DNA of 64,000 nucleotides from AP-15 sp963702685 (GCA_963702685.1 CAVPDQ010000001.1:244188-308187); one strand, 5' to 3'; numbered from the stretch's first letter, positions 54,148-62,749 are shown. The notes: generated by a model from the letters alone, not told the origin. A program made the numbers and translations.

Positions 54148-55233
54148 TCAATCGGGCTGGAGGTGCGCGACCTTGGGCATGACCTCGTGCGCCAATAATT
54201 CCATCGAGTGGCGCCAGGCTTGCGGGTTGCCGCTGTAGTCGAAGCAGAACAACAGGATGGCACCAAAGCCGCCGACCGTGTCGTACATCCGCTCGATCTT
54301 TTCGACGACGGTTGCGGGCGAGCCGATCAGCCAATTGTGCTTGCCGCAATATTCCGGGGTGATGTCGCTGTCGGCGACCGCGGGGTCGTGCTTCAGGAAC
54401 TCGATGACGCCGACATCGGTCAGGAGCGGCAGGAAATATTCGCGCATCATCCGGCCCATCATGCCGCCGACCGAGAGCCGCCACGCCTCCTCGTCGGTGT
54501 CGGCGACAAAGATCTCGCGCACCAGCCGCCACTGGCTGCGCTTGGGTGTGCGCCCGGTGCGCCGCGCACCCTCTTCCACCGAATCCCAGTGGCTCGCCAC
54601 ATAGGTCGGGTTCAAATTGAGGCTCATCGGCAAAAAGCCGCGCTCGCCGGCGAGCTTCAACGTGTCGGAGCCCTTGCTGACCCCGGCGACGCCGATCGGC
54701 GGGTGCGGCTGCTGCAAGGGCCGGATGTGCGGGCGCAACGTGCGCAGCATCAGGTCGGTCTTGGTCACCTTCCAGTATTTGCCGGGATAATCAAAGGGTT
54801 CGTCCTCGCTCCACAATTTGAGGATGATGTCGAGCGCTTCCCGCGTCATCTCGCGGTGCTGGCCGGCCATGCCGTCGACGTTGAACATCGCCCAGTCGCT
54901 CGGCAGCCCGCTGGCGGCAACCCCGAAATTGAGCCGGCCTTGCGCCATATGGTCGAGCATGGCGACGCGGTTGGCGAGCTCGGCCGGGTGGTGATAGGGC
55001 AACAGGAACCCGCCGGGTGCGAGGCGGATACGGCTCGTCTCCATCAGCGCCTGGGCGATCAACAAATCGGGGGCCGGGTGCGGCTCCCAAGGTGCGGTGT
55101 GGTGCTCGCCGATCCAGGCCTCGAAAAAACCCAATTCGTCGGCCCAGCGCAAGGTCTGGAGATCCCAGCGGTGGCCGTCGTAAAGGCCGCGCTCCGGCGG
55201 GTGCGAGGGCATCGTAAAGAGACCGTATTCCAT
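54148..55233 (-). CDS. LLM-class flavin-dependent oxidoreductase
   Basis: 361 residues from ATG 55233. Bacterial-luciferase-like TIM-barrel monooxygenase: EAWIGEHHTAPWEPHPAPDLLIAQAL (about 32-57), IRLAPGGFLLPYHHP and ANRVAMLDHMAQGRLNFGVAASG (about 85-107), then GSPATVVEKIERM. These enzymes use FMNH2 and oxygen to oxidise alkanes, sulfonates or chelators. It is divergent from a secreted amidohydrolase and convergent with a peptide-type binding protein gene. A catabolic trio is possible, but the substrate cannot be named. Confidence 0.92.
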   Translation of the reverse strand: MEYGLFTMPSHPPERGLYDGHRWDLQTLRWADELGFFEAWIGEHHTAPWEPHPAPDLLIAQALMETSRIRLAPGGFLLPYHHPAELANRVAMLDHMAQGRLNFGVAASGLPSDWAMFNVDGMAGQHREMTREALDIILKLWSEDEPFDYPGKYWKVTKTDLMLRTLRPHIRPLQQPHPPIGVAGVSKGSDTLKLAGERGFLPMSLNLNPTYVASHWDSVEEGARRTGRTPKRSQWRLVREIFVADTDEEAWRLSVGGMMGRMMREYFLPLLTDVGVIEFLKHDPAVADSDITPEYCGKHNWLIGSPATVVEKIERMYDTVGGFGAILLFCFDYSGNPQAWRHSMELLAHEVMPKVAHLQPD

Positions 55234-55351
55234 GCTGACCCTCCGATCGTCGGCGGTACGATGCAGCAGTTTAGGTGATGCGTCGAGGCCATGCATCTGT
55301 CGCTGGCAAGGCATGTTAGCCTCTGCCTGATAGGCGATTGCGGAGGGGACG

Positions 55352-56296
55352 ATGCACGAAAATCTTTGGAGCCGGCGCACGGTGCTGGCGACGATGGCGG
55401 CGGCCGCGATCGGCGGATCGCGGAGCGCGGCGGCGCAGCAGGTGAAATGGTCGAGCGGGACCGAGCCGCCAAAGCTGAAGGCGCCGGCGAACGCCGCCGA
55501 TTGCCACCATCATCTCTATGATTCGCGCTTTCCGGTCGATCCGCGCTCGAAATTGCGGCCGGGCGACGCGTCGGCCGAGGAGTATCGCGCGCTCCAGAAG
55601 CGCATCGGCACGAGCCGCGACGTCATTGTCACCCCTTCGACCTACGGCACCGACAACCGAGTGACGCTCAACGGGGTCGCCGCACTCGGCCCGACCTCGC
55701 GCGCCGTCGTCGTCGTCGACACGACGGTTACCGATGCCGAGCTGAAGCGCATGGACAAGGCCGGCGCGCGCGGCATCCGCTTCAACCTGGCGCAGAAAGG
55801 GGCAACGACGCCCGAGATGATGCTGCCCTTGGCAAAACGGGTGCACGATCTCGGCTGGCACATCCAGATCAATGCGCCGGCCGCCACAATCGTCGAGGTC
55901 ATGCCGATCCTGAAGCAGGTGCCGACACCCGTGGTGTTCGACCATCTGGCTCACATCCCCGAGCCCGAGGGGACGGCGGACCCGCTCTTTGGCCAGATCG
56001 TCGCGCTGATCGACAAGGGCAACGGCTGGGTCAAGCTGTCGGGCGCCTACGCCGACAGCAAGGTCGGGCCGCCGACCTACGCCGATTCGAGCGCCGTCGC
56101 CCGCGCCTACGTCAAGGCCGCGCCCGAGCGCCTCGTCTGGGGCAGCGACTGGCCGCATCCGGGGCTGAAGGGCGAGCAGCCCGACGACGCAATCCTGTTC
56201 GACCTCTTGCTCGACTGGGCCCCGGACGAGCAGGTCCGCAACCGCATCCTGGTGCAGAACCCAGAGGTGCTCTACGGCTTCCCCAAAACGGCCTGA
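55352..56296 (+). CDS. exported amidohydrolase 2 (COG3618) family protein
   Basis: 314 residues. A Tat-like signal, SRRTVLATMAAAAIGG, points to export. The TIM-barrel metal site begins with DCHHHLYDSRFPV (about 50-62). FNAPAATIVEV-like strands follow, with VVFDHLAHIPEPEG and the C-terminal metal Asp in VWGSDWPHPGL. The family includes 2-pyrone-4,6-dicarboxylate lactonase and related ring-opening hydrolases. Its partner on the other strand is the luciferase-like gene; the starts are about 118 bp apart. Confidence 0.9.
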   Translation: MHENLWSRRTVLATMAAAAIGGSRSAAAQQVKWSSGTEPPKLKAPANAADCHHHLYDSRFPVDPRSKLRPGDASAEEYRALQKRIGTSRDVIVTPSTYGTDNRVTLNGVAALGPTSRAVVVVDTTVTDAELKRMDKAGARGIRFNLAQKGATTPEMMLPLAKRVHDLGWHIQINAPAATIVEVMPILKQVPTPVVFDHLAHIPEPEGTADPLFGQIVALIDKGNGWVKLSGAYADSKVGPPTYADSSAVARAYVKAAPERLVWGSDWPHPGLKGEQPDDAILFDLLLDWAPDEQVRNRILVQNPEVLYGFPKTA

Positions 56297-56320
56297 TCCG
56301 AAGGCAAGGGCGATACCATA

Positions 56321-56608
56321 GTGTTTACGTTTGACAGCCTCGCCTACGCGAAGCACCGTCGCGACCATGGCGTGTCGCGGGACGAAGCCGAAGCGCACGC
56401 CGAGGCGGCCAGGACGTTCATCATGAACGAGCTGATCACCAAGGAGGATTTGCGCACAGGACTCGACGAGCTCCGCCGCGACCTTGAGGGGAAGCTCGAC
56501 AACCTGTCGTTGCGCATGGACGGGATGTCTCTGCGGCTGACGGTGCGGATGGGGGTAATGCTGGCTGCCGGGCTTACTCTCCTCGGCGCCGTTCTAAAGC
56601 TCCATTAG
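56321..56608 (+). CDS. small coiled-coil membrane protein (DUF1640-like)
   Basis: 95 residues from GTG 56321. FDSLAYAKHRRDHGVSRDEAEAHAEAAR opens the chain, followed by a coiled-coil region (TKEDLRTGLDELRRDLEGKLDNLSLRMDG) and one C-terminal membrane helix (MGVMLAAGLTLLGAVL). This order fits DUF1640/CCDC90-like proteins, which are common in alphaproteobacteria. Its role is unknown. It lies 24 bp after the amidohydrolase stop and may be co-transcribed, and is convergent with the aminotransferase gene. Confidence 0.75.
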   Translation: MFTFDSLAYAKHRRDHGVSRDEAEAHAEAARTFIMNELITKEDLRTGLDELRRDLEGKLDNLSLRMDGMSLRLTVRMGVMLAAGLTLLGAVLKLH

Positions 56609-56616
56609 GCCCTAAG

Positions 56617-57804
56617 TCAGCCGGGCTCGGTCGAGACCAGATAATCCATCGCCGCGGCGACGCCGCCTTTGCCGTGCGGCACGCCGACGAGGTCGAGCGC
56701 CATTTCGACGGCGGCGAGCGAGCCCAGGATCATCGGCTCGTTCAGGTCGCCGAGATGGCCGATGCGCAAGACCCGACCCTGCAATGGCCCGAGCCCGCCG
56801 CCCAAGGACACGTTGAACTTGTCGAGCGCCACCGTGCGCACGCGGTTGGCGTCATAGCCCTCGGGCATCAGCACCGCGGTCACCGAATCCGATTGGGCGC
56901 GCGGATCGACCGCAAAAATTTCCGGCCCGTCGTTCTGCCGCCAGGCGCGCACCGCCCGCCGCGTCGCCTCGGCCAGCCGATAATGGCGGGCGAACACCTG
57001 GTCGAGGCCTTCCTCCTCGATCATCCGCAACGCCTCCTGCAAGCCGAAGAAGAAATGCACCGGCGCGGTGCCGTTCCACACCGCCTGCGAGCTGCCTTCG
57101 ACGAGCCGGCGCCAATCCCAATAGACCCGCGGCAATTTGGCGAGCGCCGAGGCGGCCAAGGCCTTGGCGCTGACCCCGGTAAAGGCCATCCCTGTCGGCA
57201 GCATCAGACCCTTTTGCGACCCGGCGACGACGACATCGACCCCCCACTCGTCCATGCGGAAATCGATCGAGGCGAGCGAGGAGATCACATCGACCAGATA
57301 GAGCGCCGGGTGCCGGGCGGCATCGATCGCGCGCCGCAGCCGGGCGACATCGTGGACAATGCCGGTCGAGGTTTCGTTGTGCACGACCAGCACCGCCTTG
57401 ATCGCGTGACCGCGGTCCTCGCGCAGCCGGGCTTCGAGCCGGGCCGGGTCGGCGGCATTGCGCCAATCGCCCGAGAGGGTCTCGACCTCGAGCCCGAACG
57501 CCTCGCAGCGCATGCCCCAGTTGAGCGAGAAATAACCGGTCTCGACCACCAGCACCTTGTCGCCGGGCGAGCACACATTGACCAGCGCCGCCTCCCACGC
57601 GCCGTGCCCGGTGGCGGCATAGCCGAGGATCGTCTGGTCGGTCTTGAAGATCCGCTTCAGCCCGGCGAAGCAATCCGCGGCGATCGCTTTGAATTGCGCT
57701 CCGGTGAAATCGATATTGCCGCGGTCCATTGCCCGCAGCACCCGGTCGGGGATGTTGGTCGGCCCCGGATTTTGAAAAAAATGATAGCCACGACTGACAG
57801 CCAT
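56617..57804 (-). CDS. class V PLP aminotransferase (serine/alanine-glyoxylate type)
   Basis: 395 residues from ATG 57804; earlier starts add non-family residues. The start FFQNPGPTNIPDRVLRAMDR is the hallmark of alanine/serine-glyoxylate aminotransferases. The PLP-binding Asp lies in YLVDVISSLASIDFRMDEWG and the Schiff-base Lys in VVAGSQKGLMLP (about 190-201). GATGHGAWEA-like and GHLGDLNEPM segments complete it. It transfers an amino group to glyoxylate, or acts as an aspartate/serine aminotransferase or decarboxylase variant. It stands alone. Confidence 0.9.
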   Translation of the reverse strand: MAVSRGYHFFQNPGPTNIPDRVLRAMDRGNIDFTGAQFKAIAADCFAGLKRIFKTDQTILGYAATGHGAWEAALVNVCSPGDKVLVVETGYFSLNWGMRCEAFGLEVETLSGDWRNAADPARLEARLREDRGHAIKAVLVVHNETSTGIVHDVARLRRAIDAARHPALYLVDVISSLASIDFRMDEWGVDVVVAGSQKGLMLPTGMAFTGVSAKALAASALAKLPRVYWDWRRLVEGSSQAVWNGTAPVHFFFGLQEALRMIEEEGLDQVFARHYRLAEATRRAVRAWRQNDGPEIFAVDPRAQSDSVTAVLMPEGYDANRVRTVALDKFNVSLGGGLGPLQGRVLRIGHLGDLNEPMILGSLAAVEMALDLVGVPHGKGGVAAAMDYLVSTEPG

Positions 57805-57899
57805 ACGCGCGCTCCGGGTTCCCGATCTGAAGATGATTCGCCCGTTTCGGGGCGACCGGAACATAATCGGGTTAGCGGGTGATGTCTGCGGACAAAGCA

Positions 57900-57925
57900 A
57901 GAGGCAGGGCCTTCGCCCTGCCTCT
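57900..57925 (-). terminator. 11-bp hairpin with T-rich tail on the minus strand
   Basis: AGAGGCAGGGC (57900-57910) and GCCCTGCCTCT (57915-57925) form a perfect 11-bp stem with a 4-base loop. On the minus strand it is followed by TTGCTTTG, so it looks like an intrinsic terminator for leftward transcription. No minus-strand gene is recognised upstream of it (57926-58170); a small RNA or unannotated leader could start there. Confidence 0.5.
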
Positions 57926-58055
57926 CGACCGATCGCCTCACCTGGACGACGCCCGGCGCGGCGTGCGAATCCTCCCTAAACTCGGGCCGGCGCATGTTGT
58001 TGCATGGCCGCCTCCATTGCCACTTTGCGCCGGGCTGCGACCGTTTGTCACGTAA

Positions 58056-58099
58056 ATTTTTTGTCACGCAGCGCGAGATTTTTTGTCACGCAGCGCGAG
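58056..58099 (+). repeat. two tandem 22-bp repeats upstream of proS
   Basis: ATTTTTTGTCACGCAGCGCGAG occurs twice in perfect tandem (58056-58077 and 58078-58099). A degenerate third GTTTGTCACG lies just before. The array lies about 70 bp upstream of the proS start in the otherwise gene-free stretch 57805-58170. It may be part of the proS control region. Confidence 0.65.
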
Positions 58100-58170
58100 A
58101 TTCGGGCCGCCGGTGGACAGGGCTTGGCCCGTTGCCTAGAGTGAAGCGGCGAGGACGAATGCGAGGCTCG

Positions 58171-59487
58171 ATGCGTCTTTCGGAGTATTTCCTGCCGTTA
58201 TTGCGCGAGAACCCGAGCGAGGCGCAGATCGTCTCGCACCGGCTGATGCTGCGCGCCGGCATGATCCGGCAATCGAGCGCCGGGATTTATTCCTGGCTGC
58301 CGCTGGGCCTGCGCGTCCTCAAAAAAATCGAAAGCATCGTGCGCGAGGAGCAGGACAAGACCGGCGCTCAGGAAATTCTGATGCCGACGATCCAGCCGGC
58401 CGAATTGTGGCGCGAGAGCGGGCGCTACGAGGATTACGGCAAGGAGATGCTGCGGCTCCGCGACCGCCACGAGCGGGAGATGCTGTACGGACCGACCAAT
58501 GAAGAGCAGGTGACCGAGATCGTCCGCGCCGCGGTCAAGAGCTACCGCGACCTGCCAAAGCTGCTCTACCACATTCAATGGAAGTTTCGCGACGAGGTCA
58601 GGCCCCGGTTCGGCGTGATGCGCGGCCGCGAGTTTTTGATGAAGGATGCCTACAGCTTCGATCTCGACGCGGCGGCGGCAAAGCGCTCGTACAACAAAAT
58701 GTTTGTCGCCTATCTGCGGACCTTTGCGCGGATGGGGCTCAAGGCGATCCCGATGCGCGCCGACACCGGGCCGATCGGCGGCGATCTCAGCCACGAGTTC
58801 CAGATCCTCGCCGAGGCCGGCGAATCGGCGATTTATTGCGACCGGCGCTGGCTCGACACCGATATCCTGGGCGAGGAGCCCGACTACGACAGCGACCTCG
58901 AACCGTTCTTTCGACAATGGACGAGCCTCTACGCCGCCACCGACGAGATCCACAACCCCGACACCTGCCCGGTCCCCGCCGACCAATTGGTCAGCGGGCG
59001 CGGCATCGAGGTCGGACAATTATTCTATTTCGGCGACAAATATTCGCGCCCGATGGGTGCCGTCGCGGCGCTCCCGGATGGCGGGGAGGTGGCGCTCGAA
59101 ATGGGCTCATACGGCATTGGCGTGTCGCGTCTCGTCGGCGCGCTGATCGAAGCCAACCACGACGATGCCGGCATCATCTGGCCGCAGAGTGTCGCGCCGT
59201 TCGGCGTCGGTCTGATCAATCTGCGCCCCGGCGATGCCCGCTGCCGCGCCGCCGCCGACGATCTCTACGCCAAGCTGCGCACGGCCGGGATCGATGTCCT
59301 CTATGACGACCGCGACGAATCGCCGGGCGCCAAATTCGCCGCGATGGATTTGATCGGGCTGCCCAACCAGCTGATCATCGGCCCGCGCGGCATCGCCGCC
59401 GGCACCGTCGAGATCAAGCATCGCCGCTCCGGCGAGCGTCGCGAGCTTTCCACCGAAGCGGTCTTGGCGGAGCTGGCGCGAGGCTGA
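58171..59487 (+). CDS. proS: prolyl-tRNA synthetase, short alphaproteobacterial form
   Basis: 438 residues from ATG 58171; an in-frame ATG at 58159 is also possible and both have GAGG in front. It attaches proline to its tRNA in the cytoplasm. Class II motifs are seen: RQSSAGIYSWLPLGLRVLKKIE (about 30-51), TNEEQVTEI, FRDEVRPRFGVMRGREFLMKDAYSFD (motif 2) and the C-terminal GSYGIGVSRLVGALIE (motif 3). The editing insertion of the long form is absent, as usual for this group. It begins a housekeeping run with lolC-lolD. Confidence 0.97.
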   Translation: MRLSEYFLPLLRENPSEAQIVSHRLMLRAGMIRQSSAGIYSWLPLGLRVLKKIESIVREEQDKTGAQEILMPTIQPAELWRESGRYEDYGKEMLRLRDRHEREMLYGPTNEEQVTEIVRAAVKSYRDLPKLLYHIQWKFRDEVRPRFGVMRGREFLMKDAYSFDLDAAAAKRSYNKMFVAYLRTFARMGLKAIPMRADTGPIGGDLSHEFQILAEAGESAIYCDRRWLDTDILGEEPDYDSDLEPFFRQWTSLYAATDEIHNPDTCPVPADQLVSGRGIEVGQLFYFGDKYSRPMGAVAALPDGGEVALEMGSYGIGVSRLVGALIEANHDDAGIIWPQSVAPFGVGLINLRPGDARCRAAADDLYAKLRTAGIDVLYDDRDESPGAKFAAMDLIGLPNQLIIGPRGIAAGTVEIKHRRSGERRELSTEAVLAELARG

Positions 59488-59494
59488 TCGCCCA

Positions 59495-59866
59495 ATGGTT
59501 TATGACGTAAAAGTCAAAGCTGTCCCTCCAGCGGATATCGCCGGCCAGGCGCTGTTCGAAATGGCAAATCTGCGTCCCGAGCGCACTGGCCTACCCTTTG
59601 TCGTGTTCATTTCGCAAAAGGGAGGAGCCCGCCACGACGTTCGAATAAAGCTGGCCCGCGCCGCGAAGGTGCGTCCCTCGGAAATGCTCACCATCGCCGT
59701 TCGTCCCAGCCCCCGCCTGATCCGGGGCGAAATGAGCTCTCACGAATTCGATCTGGTCAGGCGATGGATAGAACTGAACCTTGGTGTTCTGATCGACTAT
59801 TGGAACGGGGCCATCGAATATACCGAAGATGCGCTGAACGCCATCAAGCCGATCGCCGACCTGTGA
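59495..59866 (+). CDS. hypothetical protein between proS and lolC
   Basis: 123 residues with no family I can name. It begins MVYDVKVKAVPPADIAGQAL; the middle has PFVVFISQKGGARHDVRIKLAR and the end FDLVRRWIELNLGVLIDYW. It is soluble-looking with mixed alpha/beta character, no signal peptide and no Cys. It starts 7 bp after proS and ends 10 bp before lolC, so it is co-transcribed with both. Its insertion between two housekeeping genes may be recent, as the codon use there is slightly less GC-rich. Confidence 0.7.
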   Translation: MVYDVKVKAVPPADIAGQALFEMANLRPERTGLPFVVFISQKGGARHDVRIKLARAAKVRPSEMLTIAVRPSPRLIRGEMSSHEFDLVRRWIELNLGVLIDYWNGAIEYTEDALNAIKPIADL

Positions 59867-59876
59867 AACAATCACC

Positions 59877-61121
59877 GTGATCTTCGGCAGCTTTGAGCGG
59901 ATGGTCGCGTTCCGCTATTTGCGGGCGCGGCGGCAGGAGGGTTTCGTCTCGGTCATCGCGATCTTTTCGCTGCTCGGGATCGCACTCGGCGTTGCCACGC
60001 TGATCATCGTCATGTCGGTGATGAACGGGTTCCGCGCCGATCTGGTCGGCCGCATCCTCGGCCTCAACGGCGATCTCGGGGTTTATGCCGAGACCGGAGC
60101 ATTCCGTGATTACGACGCGGCGGCAAAAAAGCTCGCGGCGGTGCCGGGCGTCATCGGTGCGATCCCGATGGTCGAGGGGCAGGTCATGGCGACCGGCGAC
60201 GGGGGTGCCTCGGGAGCGCTGGTGCATGGCATCAGGCCGCAGGATCTGCGGGCGCTGCATCTCGTTTCCGGGCGAATCGTCGCCGGGTCGCTCGACGATT
60301 TCGGCGGTGACGGCGTCGCTGTCGGCGACCGACTGGCGCAGCGTCTCGGTGTCGGGGTCGGTGGCCGGCTGACGGTGATCTCGCCGCAGGGAACCGCGAC
60401 CGCCTTCGGCACGATGCCGCGGATCAAAACCTATCGCGTGGCCGCGTTGTTCGATGTCGGCATGTACGAATACGACAACAGCTTTATCTATGTCCCGCTC
60501 GACGCCGCCCAGCTGTTTTTCCGCCTGTCCGAGGCAGTCAGCGATTTGCAGGTCTTCGTTGCCGATCCCGACCGCGTGCGCGACGAAGCCCGGCTGATCG
60601 CCGCGGCCTTGGGCGGGCATGTGCGCATCGTCGATTGGCAGCAGGCAAATTCGAGCTTGTTCAACGCGGTAGAGATCGAACGCAATGTGATGTTTCTGAT
60701 CCTGACCTTGATCATCGTCGTCGCCGCGTTCAACATCGTGTCGAGCATGATCATGATGGTCAAGGACAAGGGCCGCGACATCGCGATCCTGCGCACGATG
60801 GGCGCCTCGCGCGCGATGGTGCTGCGCATTTTCATGTTGGCGGGCGCCAGCATCGGCATTGTCGGCACCGCGGCCGGCTTTGCCCTCGGCATCCTGATAA
60901 CCAAGAATCTGGAAGAGATACGAGAGTTTCTTCAGAGCATGCTTCACGTCGATCTGTTCTCGGCCGAAATCTATTTCTTTACCCGCATCCCGGCGCGGAT
61001 CGACACCGGCGAGGTGGCGTCGGTCGTGGTCATGGCGCTGGCGCTGTCGTTCCTCGCCACGCTGTACCCGTCCTGGCGCGCGGCACGGCTCGATCCGGTC
61101 GAGGCGCTGCGCTACGAATGA
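59877..61121 (+). CDS. lolC: lipoprotein-releasing ABC permease (LolC/E type)
   Basis: 414 residues from GTG 59877. The first helix begins FERMVAFRYLRARRQEGFVSVIAIFSLLGIALGVATLI. A long periplasmic domain (about 50-260) follows, then three helices near the C-terminus (FLILTLIIVVAAFNIVSSMIMMVK, and so on) and LYPSWRAARLDPVEALRYE. With LolD it extracts outer-membrane lipoproteins from the inner membrane to LolA. In many alphaproteobacteria one permease replaces LolC and LolE. Its stop overlaps the lolD ATG. Confidence 0.95.
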   Translation: MIFGSFERMVAFRYLRARRQEGFVSVIAIFSLLGIALGVATLIIVMSVMNGFRADLVGRILGLNGDLGVYAETGAFRDYDAAAKKLAAVPGVIGAIPMVEGQVMATGDGGASGALVHGIRPQDLRALHLVSGRIVAGSLDDFGGDGVAVGDRLAQRLGVGVGGRLTVISPQGTATAFGTMPRIKTYRVAALFDVGMYEYDNSFIYVPLDAAQLFFRLSEAVSDLQVFVADPDRVRDEARLIAAALGGHVRIVDWQQANSSLFNAVEIERNVMFLILTLIIVVAAFNIVSSMIMMVKDKGRDIAILRTMGASRAMVLRIFMLAGASIGIVGTAAGFALGILITKNLEEIREFLQSMLHVDLFSAEIYFFTRIPARIDTGEVASVVVMALALSFLATLYPSWRAARLDPVEALRYE

Positions 61122-61804
61122 TGTTGGGTCTGGCGCTCGAACTGCGCGAAGTGCGCCGGGTATTCAGGACCGGCGAGGCCGAGATCAGGGTGCTCGACGG
61201 GATCGATCTCATGCTGCGGCCGGGCGAGGTGGTGGCCTTGGTCGGCCCGTCGGGGGCGGGAAAATCGACCTTGCTGCACATCGCCGGGCTGCTGGAGCGT
61301 CCGGATAGCGGTGCCGTGCTGATCGACGGCGAGGATTGCGGCGAGCTTTCCGACGAGCGGCGGACCTTGCTGCGCCGCACCGAGCTCGGCTTTGTCTACC
61401 AGTTTCATCACCTGCTGCCGGAGTTTTCGGCGCTCGAAAACGTCATGCTGCCGCAGATGATCGCCGGAACGGGGCGTCGGCGGGCGCGGGAAAAGGCGGC
61501 GGCGCTGCTCGATCGGGTCGGCCTCGCGCCCCGCGCCGGGCATCGCCCGGCCCGGCTTTCGGGCGGCGAGCAGCAGCGGGTGGCGATCGTGCGCGCGCTC
61601 GCCAACGACCCGAAGATCCTGCTCGGCGACGAGCCGACCGGCAATCTCGACCACGCCACCGGCGCCAGCGTCCTCGACACGCTGCTCGATCTCGTTCGCA
61701 ACACCGGCCTCGCGGCGCTGATCGCCACCCACAACCCCGATCTCGCCCGCCGGCTCGACCGCATCGTCGCACTCGAAAATGGTCGCCTGAACCCGGTAGG
61801 CTGA
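61118..61804 (+). CDS. lolD: lipoprotein-releasing ABC ATPase LolD
   Basis: 228 residues from ATG 61118, which overlaps the lolC stop (ATGA). Walker A GPSGAGKST is at 43-51, the Q-loop in VYQFHHLLPEFSALENV, the signature LSGGEQQR at 147-154 and Walker B ILLGDEPTGNLD at 167-178. It powers release of lipoproteins for transport by LolA. It belongs to the MacB/LolD branch of ABC ATPases. The stretch after its stop has no gene until the IS remnant. Confidence 0.96.
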   Translation: MMLGLALELREVRRVFRTGEAEIRVLDGIDLMLRPGEVVALVGPSGAGKSTLLHIAGLLERPDSGAVLIDGEDCGELSDERRTLLRRTELGFVYQFHHLLPEFSALENVMLPQMIAGTGRRRAREKAAALLDRVGLAPRAGHRPARLSGGEQQRVAIVRALANDPKILLGDEPTGNLDHATGASVLDTLLDLVRNTGLAALIATHNPDLARRLDRIVALENGRLNPVG

Positions 61805-61906
61805 AATTCCTGCGCTCCCGACCTTGGGCTCCGAATTTGGCGTGGCCGAGCCGGACTGAGGACCCCTGGATCGAAAGCAGAAGGGCCATTGCCGGCGGCG
61901 CTGTGC

Positions 61907-62330
61907 TAGGGCGTGTCGTCAATTGAGCCAGATGATAGCGGCGGCGAGGTGGATAGCGGCGAGAAAATTTTTGGCGGTTTTGTCATAGCGCGTGGCTTCC
62001 AGCCGCCAAAGCGTTCCGGCAGAGCCTGCCCCTGGCCCGACCAGGGGTCGCGCCATGGAATTCCGGCGCGGTCGCGCTAGAGAACCGCTTCGAGGAATCG
62101 GCGGTTGTCTTGGGCGGTGACGCCGACATATCCGGCGCGTCCCGGCAGCAGGTCTTTGATTCGCTCCCATTGGTCGTCGCGCAGACCATATCGGGCCATC
62201 GGTCAGCCTTTTCAAAGCCAACTCGCGATGATTTACAAAAATCCTTGCCGGGATAGACTTTCTTGCTACGTGTACTCTAATTCGAGACTCGCTTTACGTG
62301 CAACCCCACAATAATTGACGACACGCCCTA
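61907..62330. mobile_element. deleted IS5-type element, 424 bp, perfect 18-bp terminal inverted repeats
   Basis: TAGGGCGTGTCGTCAATT (61907-61924) is exactly inverted as AATTGACGACACGCCCTA (62313-62330). The outer TA on each side may be the target duplication. The interior encodes only the two ends of an IS5-type transposase. It includes a piece of the dispersed repeat with AGAGCCTGCCCCTGGC. It is non-autonomous and could be moved by a full-length relative elsewhere in the genome. Confidence 0.85.
61919..62199 (-). pseudogene. IS5-family transposase remnant
   Basis: From ATG 62199 the chain reads MARYGLRDDQWERIKDLLPG to FLEAVL, then a stop: the N-terminal helix-turn-helix part of IS5-type transposases. 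After a deletion and an inserted repeat, the C-terminal end RYDKTAKNFLAAIHLAAAIIWLN-like sequence follows in another frame to 61919. The catalytic DDE core is missing. Confidence 0.85.
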
Positions 62331-62362
62331 AGCAGTCTCAACCGATAACCGCGGAGAGTGTC

Positions 62363-62749
62363 TTGCTGAGAGGGGCCGGAAGCGTATTCTCGCTGCTCCA
62401 TTCCGGCAACAGCATCGGAATGCTCGCTGCCGATATCGGGGTGGTCAGGTTGGCCGACGAGCAAAGCTTGGCGGTCGGGACAGTCGATGGAATCGTGGGT
62501 GTGACGACATCTACCATCGAGCTCAGCGCTAACGGCAATCTGGTAATCGGCGGTACAGGGGTTCTGAGCGGCAAGGTCGTGACCCTCGACACCGAGGGCA
62601 AGGCGGTCGAGGATCCCTCCGGCCGGATCGACGCCGCTCTCCTCAACGGCACGGCGAAGACGGGAATTAAGCTTGACGGTAACAATAACATCGCCGCTGT
62701 TGGAACCAATCAAACCGAGTCCGGACCCGATATCATCAACCAACACTAG
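62363..62749 (+). CDS. orphan hypothetical ORF of low GC next to the IS remnant
   Basis: About 128 residues from TTG 62363, which follows GGAG; the frame is open back into the IS end at 62315. The chain is rich in Gly, Ser, Thr, Asn and Val (for example STIELSANGNLVIGGTGVLSG and GIKLDGNNNIAAVGTNQ), suggesting beta-helix or repeat-type secreted sequence. No signal peptide or known domain is seen. Lower GC and its place between two mobile elements suggest a transferred fragment. It may be only the tail of a larger gene cut by the IS. Confidence 0.4.
   Translation: MLRGAGSVFSLLHSGNSIGMLAADIGVVRLADEQSLAVGTVDGIVGVTTSTIELSANGNLVIGGTGVLSGKVVTLDTEGKAVEDPSGRIDAALLNGTAKTGIKLDGNNNIAAVGTNQTESGPDIINQH

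Noticed and set aside
58056..58099. Possible replication-origin iterons upstream of proS
   Set aside because: There are only two full copies, with no initiator gene or DnaA boxes nearby.
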